64,000 nucleotides of DNA from Raineya sp. (GTDB lineage: Bacteria > Bacteroidota > Bacteroidia > Cytophagales > Thermonemataceae). The stretch spans positions 1 to 64,000 of the forward strand of contig JALONN010000014.1 of assembly GCA_025454915.1 (NCBI GenBank), read 5' to 3'. Shown here in pieces: positions 27,813 to 35,994 of the stretch (the stretch's first letter is position 1; every line of letters starts with the position of its first letter). The notes beneath the pieces are model-generated. The model saw nothing but the letters and a program-made list of their open reading frames with translations, was not told the DNA's origin and searched no databases. A program made the position numbers and the translations under genes.

Positions 27813-28970
27813 TTAGTTTGCAACGTTTTGTAACCACCAAGTTTGTAGCAATGGTGAGTTAAAGCGATATTTTTGGTTATCTTTGTTTTTTGTAATATAT
27901 CCATCATACTCTAATACATTTATTGTTGTATCCATATACTCTATTTGATGTTTAATTGCTATATTGAAGTATTCATATTTACCCACTTCATTATTTTGGG
28001 CAGTTTTATTAAGTATTTCTTTCACAAATGAATGTTCTGCTCCTTTAAACATACTCTTCAATCTACTTTCCCAATGACTAAAATAGATTTTATTTTTTTC
28101 TATACACCTTTCATATGCCTCATCTATGATATTTTGTGTGATTATTTTTGTTGTATTTTCTATGCAAATTTCTTCTATTTCCGACATCACTATTTGTATG
28201 ATGTAGGGTAATAACCATTGTAGTTTTTCTAAAAAGTAATCCCTATACTCTATTTCAAAAACATAACCCTCATTGTTTAAAATCATTTCTATAAAATCTA
28301 AGCTTTCTTCTTTAGTGAATGTAGGCATTTCAAAACATTTAATATCATTGATGCTTTTAGATTCATTTATAGATATTACCAGATTTTCTAATCCTACTGA
28401 ACCAGTATAAATAAACGAGATATTACCTTTGCAATTTGGGTCAATTCTTAATTCTCTACATTGGTGTAAAAATAATTTAGCTTTATTTGTGCCTTGGTCT
28501 TGAATGATATTTTCTAATGTTTGTGAAAACTCATCAATAAACATAATAATATACTCATCAGAATCTTTCGTTTTACCAAGAAGTTCTTTAATTTCTTTAT
28601 GAAAATCAATATCATTTTTTCCAAACTCAATACCCGTAACTGAAAGGTTCTTGATATCAAATTTTTTATAAAGCACTTCAAAGAAGTTTTTAAATTTTGT
28701 AGAGTTACTTAATATTTTGAGAAGTTCTTTGTATATTTTCTCAAAATACACATTTGAATCATTAATAGATTCTGTGATAGTGTAAATGATTTTATACCCC
28801 TCTTTTCCTTTATTGACAATATCTGTCATAAAAGAGGTTTTACCTATTCTTCGTGGAGCAGCAATACTAATATGGTTGCTACTTTTTAGCAAACGCCAAA
28901 ATTTTTCATTCAAGTTTGGTCTTTCAAAATATTTGTCACCCTCAGCAACATTTCCAATTGATAGTTTCAT
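27813..28970 (-). CDS. P-loop ATPase (AAA-like, ORC/STAND type)
   Basis: The ATG at 28970 is preferred to the TTG at 28997, giving 385 aa. MKLSIGNVAEGDKYFERPNL is typical of a widespread Bacteroidota ATP-binding family. Walker A is AAPRRIGKTSFM, Walker B EYIIMFIDEFSQ, and the sensor region ISFIYTGSVGLE. The C-terminus is a winged-helix-like part ending YITKNKDNQKYRFNSPLLQTWW. It leads the operon with the repeat ATPase and has a strong promoter overlapping operator-like repeats. The function is unknown. It may act as a sensor or as a partner of the downstream ATPase. Confidence 0.85.
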   Translation of the reverse strand: MKLSIGNVAEGDKYFERPNLNEKFWRLLKSSNHISIAAPRRIGKTSFMTDIVNKGKEGYKIIYTITESINDSNVYFEKIYKELLKILSNSTKFKNFFEVLYKKFDIKNLSVTGIEFGKNDIDFHKEIKELLGKTKDSDEYIIMFIDEFSQTLENIIQDQGTNKAKLFLHQCRELRIDPNCKGNISFIYTGSVGLENLVISINESKSINDIKCFEMPTFTKEESLDFIEMILNNEGYVFEIEYRDYFLEKLQWLLPYIIQIVMSEIEEICIENTTKIITQNIIDEAYERCIEKNKIYFSHWESRLKSMFKGAEHSFVKEILNKTAQNNEVGKYEYFNIAIKHQIEYMDTTINVLEYDGYITKNKDNQKYRFNSPLLQTWWLQNVAN

Positions 28971-28988
28971 GATCTTTAACTTCAAATT

Positions 28989-29072
28989 TATAGTCAAATA
29001 TACATAACTATAATTTCATAGCCAAGTTATTCTGACTATATTTTTATAGCCAAACATACAAATGCCTGTATA
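28989..29072. promoter_or_regulatory. Three operator-like units with exact 28-bp spacing
   Basis: TATAGTCAA (28989), CATAGCCAA (29017) and TATAGCCAA (29045) begin three 28-bp units. Units 1 and 2 also end with ACTATA (29007-29012 and 29035-29040), which is the inverted copy of TATAGT. Unit 3 has a degenerate right arm (CTGTATA). The -7 element of the ATPase promoter lies in unit 1 and the -33 element in unit 2, so a bound protein would block this promoter. The array sits in the divergent space facing the NADAR operon. Confidence 0.6.
28995..29025 (-). promoter_or_regulatory. Promoter of the two-ATPase operon
   Basis: The minus strand shows TTG (29025-29023), a 20-nt spacer and TATATTTG (29002-28995), with the ATG at 28970 24 nt downstream. 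Confidence 0.6.
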
Positions 29073-29111
29073 AGAATATTTTAATTAAAAATTTAATTTT
29101 TACTATCTATC

Positions 29112-29144
29112 TTGAAATCTAATTTTTTATTTTCATTATCTTTG
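29112..29144 (+). promoter_or_regulatory. Promoter of the NADAR-DraG-PARG operon
   Basis: TTG at 29112-29114 and a perfect consensus TATCTTTG at 29137-29144 are 22 nt apart, slightly long. The NADAR ATG at 29171 follows after 26 nt. Confidence 0.55.
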
Positions 29145-29170
29145 CACTCAATAACTTATTACTCAATACT

Positions 29171-29710
29171 ATGAAATACAATATGGAATGGCTCGAAGAG
29201 CAAGGAAATGTATTAGATTATTTATTTTTTTGGGGACATACCGTACCCGCTGATGGTGGAATTGGGAAAACATGTATGAGTCAGTGGTATCCTGTAGGTT
29301 TTTCTGAAAATGGTGTACAATATGCTACTGCTGAGCATTATATGATGGCTCAAAAAGCTATTTTATTCAAAGATGAATCTATTTTACCTGAAATTCTTGC
29401 TGCTAAAACACCCAATGATGCCAAGAAACTGGGTAGAAAAGTTCAAAATTTTGATGATGCTCTCTGGACACAACACCGATATGAACTTGTAAAACAGGGT
29501 AATATTCTCAAGTTTTCACAAAATGATGCTCTCAAAGGATTTCTGTTGGGAACTGGTGATAAAATTATTGTAGAGGCAAGCCCTTACGATAAAATTTGGG
29601 GCATTGGGCTTTCTCAAGATGCCCCTGATGCCAAACATTTCTCTACTTGGAAAGGTTTGAATCTACTTGGTTTTGCGTTGATGGAAGTAAGAGATGAATT
29701 ATTAAAATGA
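29171..29710 (+). CDS. NADAR-domain protein (YbiA-like N-glycosidase fold)
   Basis: The 179-aa protein is a complete NADAR domain: FFWGHT, SQWYPVGFSENGVQYATAEHYMMAQKA, KTPNDAKKLGRKVQNFD, LWTQHRYELVKQGNILKFSQN, FLLGTGDKIIVEASPYDKIWGIGL. Family members cleave N-glycosidic bonds. YbiA acts on riboflavin-pathway intermediates, and other members remove ADP-ribose from guanine in DarT1-type toxin-antitoxin pairs. It is the first gene of a three-gene operon and its TGA overlaps the next ATG by 4 nt. No ADP-ribosyltransferase is adjacent, so the substrate is unproven. Confidence 0.92.
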   Translation: MKYNMEWLEEQGNVLDYLFFWGHTVPADGGIGKTCMSQWYPVGFSENGVQYATAEHYMMAQKAILFKDESILPEILAAKTPNDAKKLGRKVQNFDDALWTQHRYELVKQGNILKFSQNDALKGFLLGTGDKIIVEASPYDKIWGIGLSQDAPDAKHFSTWKGLNLLGFALMEVRDELLK

Positions 29711-30636
29711 CCTCCACAGAATTTCGATTACAATTAGCCCAAAAATCATTATTAGGATTATCTATTGGAGATGCTTTTGGACAGCAGTTTTTTATCCCTG
29801 TTGATGAGTTAAACTATTATCTTCAAAATCAGATTGCCCCTCCCACACCATGGTATTTCACAGATGATACCATTATGGCAATGGGGATTTATGACTGTTT
29901 GCAGGATTTTGGCTACATTCATCAGGACAGTTTAGCAAAAGTATTTGCCAAAAATTACATGAAAGATAATTCAAGAGGTTATGGCGGAACAGCTCATGCT
30001 ATTCTTAGAAATATCTATCAGGGTATGCCTTGGAAACAAGCTTCTTCAGAAGCCTTTGATGGCATGGGTTCTATGGGAAATGGTGGAGCAATGCGTGCAG
30101 CTTTAATTGGAGCATATTTTTATGATGATTTAGAGAAAGTTATAGAGCAGGCTCGTTTATCATCAGAAGTAACACATGCTCATCAGGAAGCTCAAATCGG
30201 TACAATAGCTGTAGCTCTAGCGGCAGCTATTGCATATCAAAATACAATAAGAGAGAAGAAACTTTCATCAAAGGAGTTTTTATCTGCCATTATTGAGTTA
30301 TTACCAGAAAGTGAAACATGCTCTTACCTCAAAAGAGGCTTAAATGTTTCAAAATCAAGTAATATTCAGTCAGTAGTGAGTATTTTAGGAGATAGCTCAG
30401 ATATGACAGCTCAACACACCGTACCATTCTGTTTGTGGGTAGCATCTCATCATTTATATCATTTTGAAAACGCTATTTGGCATACTGTAAACGGTTTAGG
30501 CGATAGAGATACCACTTGTGCCATTGTAGGAAGCATAGTTGCTCTTTCTGCACCAGAAGAAACCATTCCTCTGCTCTGGAAACAAGCCACAGAATCTATC
30601 TATAACTCAGATTTTTTAATTATAAGAGAAGAATAA
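29707..30636 (+). CDS. ADP-ribosylglycohydrolase (DraG/ARH family)
   Basis: The 309-aa all-helical family protein has the dinuclear-metal motifs LSIGDAFGQQF, WYFTDDTIMAMG and GDRDTTCAIVGSIVA, plus GSMGNGGAMRAALIGAYF and THAHQEAQIG. The family removes ADP-ribose from Arg or Ser residues, or handles free ADP-ribose derivatives. DraG itself reverses nitrogenase reductase modification, but no nif genes are seen, so that role is not implied. It overlaps NADAR by 4 nt and precedes the PARG-like gene by 4 nt, so the three are almost certainly co-translated. Confidence 0.93.
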   Translation: MTSTEFRLQLAQKSLLGLSIGDAFGQQFFIPVDELNYYLQNQIAPPTPWYFTDDTIMAMGIYDCLQDFGYIHQDSLAKVFAKNYMKDNSRGYGGTAHAILRNIYQGMPWKQASSEAFDGMGSMGNGGAMRAALIGAYFYDDLEKVIEQARLSSEVTHAHQEAQIGTIAVALAAAIAYQNTIREKKLSSKEFLSAIIELLPESETCSYLKRGLNVSKSSNIQSVVSILGDSSDMTAQHTVPFCLWVASHHLYHFENAIWHTVNGLGDRDTTCAIVGSIVALSAPEETIPLLWKQATESIYNSDFLIIREE

Positions 30637-30640
30637 CACT

Positions 30641-31492
30641 ATGAAAAAAACAAGTTTAATTGCATTTGCAGAAGAAGCTGTAAAAATCAGCGAAAAAGGA
30701 AGTTATATCAGTGCTTCAGGCAAGCAAGTGAGTATTGCCAAAGAACAACGCCAAAGTGTAGAAAATAGCATTTTATACACTCCAGAAGATTTTAAAGCAT
30801 TGTTTGAAAAAAGAGATACTCTTATTCAGAATAAAACACCTTATGATACTGTATTGGAGGTAAATAATGAAACTGTTTTAGAAGCTATTGCAAGAATTAG
30901 CACAGAAGCTCCTAACGAAAAGATTTTTGTTTTGAATTTTGCTTCTGCCAAAAATCCTGGTGGTGGCTTTCTGAATGGTGCAAAAGCTCAAGAAGAGAGT
31001 ATTGCAAGATCTTCAGGAGTATATCCCAGCCTGATTAAACATTTTAAAATGTATGAAATCAACAGAGGGTTTAGTTCATGTTTATATACCGATTACATGA
31101 TTTACTCTCCTCTTGTGCCAGTATTCCGTAACGATGAGGGGAAACTCTTAGACAATCCTTTACAGGCTTCTATCCTTACCTCTCCTGCCGTAAATGCTGG
31201 AGTGGTACGCAGGCAGGGTACCCAAAAAGAAATAGATGCCATTAATGATACCATGCTTGCCCGAACAGAAAAAGTACTTTCTGTGGCTTTGGTAAACGGC
31301 TATGAACATCTAATTTTAGGAGCTTGGGGTTGTGGTGTGTTTCAAAATATTCCGATGGATGTAGCAAATTTCTTTAAGTTTCACCTACTAGAAAATCTAA
31401 CATTCAAAGGAATGTTTAAAAAAGTGGCTTTTGCTGTATATGATATGCCTTACGGAAACAGCATACACGCTTTTCAAAAAGTGTTTGGATAG
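30641..31492 (+). CDS. PARG-like macrodomain protein (TIGR02452 family)
   Basis: The 283-aa protein has the microbial poly(ADP-ribose) glycohydrolase signature: FVLNFASAKNPGGGFLNGAKAQEES, that is GGG followed by QEE. Further signatures are YTDYMIYSPLVPVFRND, ILTSPAVNAG and LGAWGCGVFQN. Both catalytic Glu residues of the QEE loop are kept. Members hydrolyse O-glycosidic ADP-ribose links and bind ADP-ribose. It closes the three-gene ADP-ribose-processing operon. Whether it acts on polymer, on DNA-linked ADP-ribose, or on a metabolite is open. Confidence 0.9.
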   Translation: MKKTSLIAFAEEAVKISEKGSYISASGKQVSIAKEQRQSVENSILYTPEDFKALFEKRDTLIQNKTPYDTVLEVNNETVLEAIARISTEAPNEKIFVLNFASAKNPGGGFLNGAKAQEESIARSSGVYPSLIKHFKMYEINRGFSSCLYTDYMIYSPLVPVFRNDEGKLLDNPLQASILTSPAVNAGVVRRQGTQKEIDAINDTMLARTEKVLSVALVNGYEHLILGAWGCGVFQNIPMDVANFFKFHLLENLTFKGMFKKVAFAVYDMPYGNSIHAFQKVFG

Positions 31493-31520
31493 GTTGAAAC
31501 CATTATTCCATACATGTAGC

Positions 31521-32774
31521 CTATTTTGAAAGTTTTTTCAAGGGGCTACTTTTTGCTTTTTCGGGTATAGAGAGATAAACTACATCATTTTTTTGCAGTC
31601 CATCTAAGATAACTATTTCATTCTCATTACTTTTACCTACTCTTACCTGCTGACGAACAATATTGTTAGCTTTTTTAACGTACACATAATTGATGTTGTC
31701 TTGTTCGTTGTGTAAGCAGTCAAGAGGGATAAATAGAGCACTATCTACAGCCTCACAGGTAATGATATTCGAGGTTGTCATGGTTGGTTTAAGAGCAGGA
31801 TGTGTGGTTTTTAGTTTCACTTTTACCTCAAATACTTTGACCTGACTTTCAAGGCGTTGTTCACCAATATTAGAAATACTAACTACCTCTCCTTCAAAGT
31901 AATTCTGAGGCAAAGCATCTACTTTTATCTTTACAATTTGTCCTACTTTTACTTTACTAATATCTATCTCGTTTACATAAGTCCTAGAAACCATAGCCTG
32001 CATATCGGGAAGTGTTGCAACTACTGCATCCCAAGCACTTACAAAACTTCCTACACTCTTTTTCTGTCCATTCCAGTCTCTCTGATAAATCACAAGTCCA
32101 TCAGCAGGAGCATTCACTACAAAGCTTTCAGATAGTTTTTTAATTTCCTGATACTTAAACTCTTCCTGACCTAAGGCTTGGCTTGTTTCTGATATTTTGA
32201 CAACAGCTTGTTGTTGTTTAATACGATAGGTTTCTTGTGCTTGCTGATAACCTCTTCTGGCTTTTTCAAGTTCTGCCTGTATTTGTCTTACCTGAGCTGG
32301 TGCTTCAAATTGGCTGGCTTTAAGAGCAGCTTCTTTTTCTTTTACCAAGTAGCTCCAATTCATCAGTTCATTACGTTCTGTTCGAAGCATTAATGATGTG
32401 TCTAGTCGGCTTTGAGTAAACTGACTTCTAAGTTTGGATACTTCTGCTTCTGCAAGCCTGAGTTTTTCAGACATTTCCATTTTATCCAGAGTAGCCACAT
32501 AATCTCCTTTTTTTACAAGTGTTCCTTCAGGTACTAAATCTGCTATCTTCACTTGAAATACTTTTGCAGAACGAAAAGCATCTTCAGGAGCTGTTATTTT
32601 AAGAGAATTTTGAGCCTCTAACTCTCCACTTGCCATTACAAGCACTTCAAACTTTCCATTGCGTACAGGTACAAGAATGTCCTGTTCACCTTCTCTGTCA
32701 CTTACTAACCACGTGGCTATCAGGAACAAGGCAATTACAGAACTTGTAGCAATATACACATTCTTATGATTCAT
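31521..32774 (-). CDS. HlyD/RND-type membrane fusion (periplasmic adaptor) protein
   Basis: The ATG at 32774 gives 417 aa and begins the membrane anchor (MNHKNVYIATSSVIALFLIATWLVS). A lipoyl-like half (FEVLVMASGELEAQNSLKI), a long coiled coil (residues about 105-210), the second lipoyl half (VVNAPADGLVIYQRDW) and a beta-barrel domain (KVGQIVKIKVDALPQNYFEGEVVSI) follow. Such adaptors connect an inner-membrane ABC or RND pump to an outer-membrane channel. No pump gene is adjacent, so it may be assembled with one encoded elsewhere. Confidence 0.9.
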   Translation of the reverse strand: MNHKNVYIATSSVIALFLIATWLVSDREGEQDILVPVRNGKFEVLVMASGELEAQNSLKITAPEDAFRSAKVFQVKIADLVPEGTLVKKGDYVATLDKMEMSEKLRLAEAEVSKLRSQFTQSRLDTSLMLRTERNELMNWSYLVKEKEAALKASQFEAPAQVRQIQAELEKARRGYQQAQETYRIKQQQAVVKISETSQALGQEEFKYQEIKKLSESFVVNAPADGLVIYQRDWNGQKKSVGSFVSAWDAVVATLPDMQAMVSRTYVNEIDISKVKVGQIVKIKVDALPQNYFEGEVVSISNIGEQRLESQVKVFEVKVKLKTTHPALKPTMTTSNIITCEAVDSALFIPLDCLHNEQDNINYVYVKKANNIVRQQVRVGKSNENEIVILDGLQKNDVVYLSIPEKAKSSPLKKLSK

Positions 32775-32945
32775 AAATTTTATCAACTATAAGGTATTGA
32801 ACCTTTTTCTAAAATAGTGTTTATTAATTGTAGCTGTGTATGATAGGCTTTTATGGTTTGGTGGAAGACAAACATACTATTTTTTTTATAAAAATAATAG
32901 TTTTATATTAAGTTTTTTACAAAACTCACAATATTCTTCTTGATT

Positions 32946-34667
32946 TTATTGCTTTTCTTTATTAAGCCAACTTTGTTTAAAAAGTTGAAAAAAGTCGTAA
33001 TTATCGTGATTTTTAGTTTCTATTTCTAAAATTTTGGGCTTTTTACTGGGTGCAAAGAACTCCTGTAAGCATTGTCCAAGGCTTTGAGCATCAGTAGCCA
33101 ATAAATAATCCATTTTATATTCTTTTGCCAAAGATTTGGCTGTATTATGTTGCTCTGTTTCAAAGTATTTTTCTAACTCAGGGAGTTTCCCTGAATCAGG
33201 TAGCAGCCTGAATATCCCTCCCCCAAAGTTATTAACAACTACAATTCTTAAATTTGCAGGCAAATGGTTATGCCAGAAAGCATTTCTATCATAGAAAAAC
33301 GCCATATCTCCTGTAATTAAAGTTACCAATTGCTTAGAAACTAAGGCAGAGCCCAAAGCTGTACTATTACAGCCATCTATGCCACTTGTACCTCTATTAC
33401 AAAAAACTTCTATATTTTTTTCAGGTTTTAAACTCAAATAATTTGCATAACGAACAGGCATACTGTTTGCTAAATGTAAAATACTTTTTTCTGGAAGCTG
33501 TTTCATTACCTCCGAAACAGCCCAAAATTCATTAAAAGCATGTTCTTTATCAAAGAACTTTTTTAGAAACTTTTCTGCTTTCTTTTCTTCTTCAAGCCAT
33601 AGAGCAAAATAATCATCTTTTTGGATTTTCTTGCGGGTATAGCTCAAATAATACTCTAAACCTTTTTCAGAAGAAATAGGCAAGATATGAGTCAGATGTT
33701 TATAAGTATCAGGCACTTGTCCGTATTCTTGTATATGCCAGTGATAACGAGGTGGATAGCTACGTAAAAACTGCTTAAGAGCCTTTGAAAGTACTGATTT
33801 ACCTATTGTTATCAATAAATCAGGTTGTAGGGCTTTTTTTAGTTTTTCATCATTTTTCATCAAGATTAAGTCATGATGACTGATAGTTTTCCCAAAAGGA
33901 TACGCATTGCCAATCAAATCTGCCACAATGGGTATTCTGAAAATTCCTTTTCTTTCAATTTGGGGCAAGGTATGCAACAAAACAGGATTCATAGGAGTTT
34001 GTCCTACCACAATTAACTGCTTTTCACATTTTTCTTCAATTTCCATCAGATGTTGCCAGTCAACTTGAGCTGGTGTTTTGATGGTTCTGATTTGTTCGAT
34101 AATTCTTACATCTTTATCAAAAACAATTTCTTCATCTTGTTCAGGATAAAAAGGCTCTCTGATGGGGATATTGACATGAACAGGTTGATGTTGTTCATGT
34201 TGAGTCAGGTTGATAGCCTCATTGATAATTCTGTTTGTATGCCAGAGGGCATCAGGATGGTTATAATCAACAGGTAACTCGAAAGATGCTTTTACATGCT
34301 TCCCATATACATTTTGTTGTCTGATAGTTTGTCCATCTTGCTGGTCTATCCACTCAGGGGGTCTATCAGCTGTTAGTATCAATAAAGGTATTTCCTGAAA
34401 ATAAGCCTCTGCAATAGCAGGAGCGTAATTAAGTGATGCTGAGCCAGATGTACATACCAAAGCAACTGTTTGGCGTAAACTTTGAGCCATGCCCATTGCT
34501 ATAAAAGCTGCACTTCTTTCATCAGGAACTATTTTAGTTTCTATATCTGGATGTCTTGCAAATGCAATTGTAAGAGGAGCTGAACGAGAGCCAGCAGAAA
34601 TCACCACATGGCGGACTCCTTTTTTGGAACAAATTTCAGCAATATTATACAAAGCAGGCAATAACAT
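32946..34667 (-). CDS. menD: SEPHCHC synthase, menaquinone biosynthesis
   Basis: The 573-aa thiamine-diphosphate enzyme condenses isochorismate and 2-oxoglutarate in menaquinone synthesis. Visible are the N-terminal SAGSRSAPLTIAFARHP, catalytic Glu in VPDERSAAFIAMGMAQ, TSGSASLNYAPAIAEAYFQEIPLLILTADRPPE, and the ThDP-Mg motif GDMAFFYDRNAF with VVVNNFGGGIF. Length matches the family. Other men genes are not in the window. The ATG is shared with no other frame, and the gene lies 48 nt after the GWxTD gene region on the same strand. Confidence 0.96.
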   Translation of the reverse strand: MLLPALYNIAEICSKKGVRHVVISAGSRSAPLTIAFARHPDIETKIVPDERSAAFIAMGMAQSLRQTVALVCTSGSASLNYAPAIAEAYFQEIPLLILTADRPPEWIDQQDGQTIRQQNVYGKHVKASFELPVDYNHPDALWHTNRIINEAINLTQHEQHQPVHVNIPIREPFYPEQDEEIVFDKDVRIIEQIRTIKTPAQVDWQHLMEIEEKCEKQLIVVGQTPMNPVLLHTLPQIERKGIFRIPIVADLIGNAYPFGKTISHHDLILMKNDEKLKKALQPDLLITIGKSVLSKALKQFLRSYPPRYHWHIQEYGQVPDTYKHLTHILPISSEKGLEYYLSYTRKKIQKDDYFALWLEEEKKAEKFLKKFFDKEHAFNEFWAVSEVMKQLPEKSILHLANSMPVRYANYLSLKPEKNIEVFCNRGTSGIDGCNSTALGSALVSKQLVTLITGDMAFFYDRNAFWHNHLPANLRIVVVNNFGGGIFRLLPDSGKLPELEKYFETEQHNTAKSLAKEYKMDYLLATDAQSLGQCLQEFFAPSKKPKILEIETKNHDNYDFFQLFKQSWLNKEKQ

Positions 34668-34715
34668 AACAGATATAAGTTATAAATAAGAAGTTATGAG
34701 TCAAATACATCTAAA

Positions 34716-35969
34716 TTAAAAAGCAATTCCACGTCTGATAGCCTCTACCATACTTGTCCAAACAGGTTCATATTCAATATATCGAACAAGGACATAATAA
34801 TCTTCAAAAAATTGGTTCGGTCTTCTCAAAAATGTAAAATTAATTTTCGTGAAGTTTTTCCCTTTATCACTCAGAGAGTTTTGGGAGTCATTTCCTCTGT
34901 AAGTCCAACGCTGAGTATCTTTTTCAGACATAATTTCATCAGGTTCTCCAAAAATAGTGTATATCATGCCCATATCTGTTTTCCAACCTTCTTTAAAAGA
35001 GGCATAACGAATATTAGCAGTTCTAATTCGTTGATAGTAATTTTTAATAATTTCTTTTGCTTTTTCAGTATCTCCTTTAAACAACGTAAGCCAAAAACGA
35101 TCTATACCTTGTTTCAAATCAGAGGTTTGTTCTATTTTCTGAATTTCTGATTTTTGAGAAATATAAGTAATAGGGCTTAAAATTTCTTCTTTTTGATTAT
35201 ACTTAGGATAATTTTTGCTCTCTACCCTCAATCCTATTCCATAGAAAGCGTTGGTATCTTGTCTAATAAGATATAAACCTTTCGTATTGAGTTTTATCAG
35301 TTCATTTGTTTTTATTCTAAAAGCAGTATCTACTCTAAGGGTTTTATTTTGAGTTGGCTGACTAAGATTCATGGGGGCTTGTGCAGCTCCATAATCTTGC
35401 TTAATTCTTGTTACATAAATATCTATTACTTTTTTAGATAAGCTTTGAACAACAAAGTTTTCTCCTTCTAAAACAACTCCATTTAATACAGGAAAAGGTT
35501 TGTTTTCTTTGAATATAGCAAACTCTTCTCGAATTCTTGTTTTAGTGAATGCTATTTTAGTTACAATTTGATGTTTTTGTAATTTTTCATTGTCTACCAA
35601 ATCTAACACCAAGATACCTGTGGGTGAAGTTTGGCTCATGGCTATCTCAAAATACCAATAGATGTTGCTTTCATCAGCAGATACGGGATAATTTTTCCAT
35701 ATAATCTCCGCTCCGTTTGCAATCCAGTTTGGGTTTTCACTTAAATCTTCTTTGACTTTATAGTACGCTTTAAATCTACTTTGAAAACCTTCAGATGTAA
35801 CTCCTTTTAATAAACTATTTTTATACAACTGAACATATACTCTAAGAGTCTGATTATTTTCTAAAATCAGGAATCTTGCATCCAAGCCTCCAGCCCCAAC
35901 TATTTTATCTTGAGAAAAAGTCTTGAAAGTAGTAAAGAAAATAATTATTAAAAATATGAAGCGTTTCAT
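34716..35969 (-). CDS. Secreted GWxTD-domain protein
   Basis: The 417-aa product has a signal peptide (MKRFIFLIIIFFTTFKTFSQ). The C-terminal GWxTD domain contains IDRFWLTLFKGDTEKAKEIIKNYYQRIRTANIRYASFKEGWKTDMGMIYTIFGEPDEI and ends YEPVWTSMVEAIRRGIAF. The N-terminal part is beta-rich. GWxTD domains are common in Bacteroidota but their biochemical role is not known. It is 25 nt after the M1-like peptidase gene and probably in the same operon, which places it in envelope processes. Confidence 0.9.
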   Translation of the reverse strand: MKRFIFLIIIFFTTFKTFSQDKIVGAGGLDARFLILENNQTLRVYVQLYKNSLLKGVTSEGFQSRFKAYYKVKEDLSENPNWIANGAEIIWKNYPVSADESNIYWYFEIAMSQTSPTGILVLDLVDNEKLQKHQIVTKIAFTKTRIREEFAIFKENKPFPVLNGVVLEGENFVVQSLSKKVIDIYVTRIKQDYGAAQAPMNLSQPTQNKTLRVDTAFRIKTNELIKLNTKGLYLIRQDTNAFYGIGLRVESKNYPKYNQKEEILSPITYISQKSEIQKIEQTSDLKQGIDRFWLTLFKGDTEKAKEIIKNYYQRIRTANIRYASFKEGWKTDMGMIYTIFGEPDEIMSEKDTQRWTYRGNDSQNSLSDKGKNFTKINFTFLRRPNQFFEDYYVLVRYIEYEPVWTSMVEAIRRGIAF

Positions 35970-35994
35970 AGGCTGTTTATTTTACAATCTTACC

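Noticed and set aside
28989..29072. Short CRISPR-like array of 28-bp units
   Set aside because: The units match each other across their full length with dyad arms, no separate spacers exist, and promoter elements overlap them.
29707..30636. DraG acting on nitrogenase reductase
   Set aside because: No nif or draT gene is present. The partners are NADAR and PARG-like genes, which point to general ADP-ribose processing.
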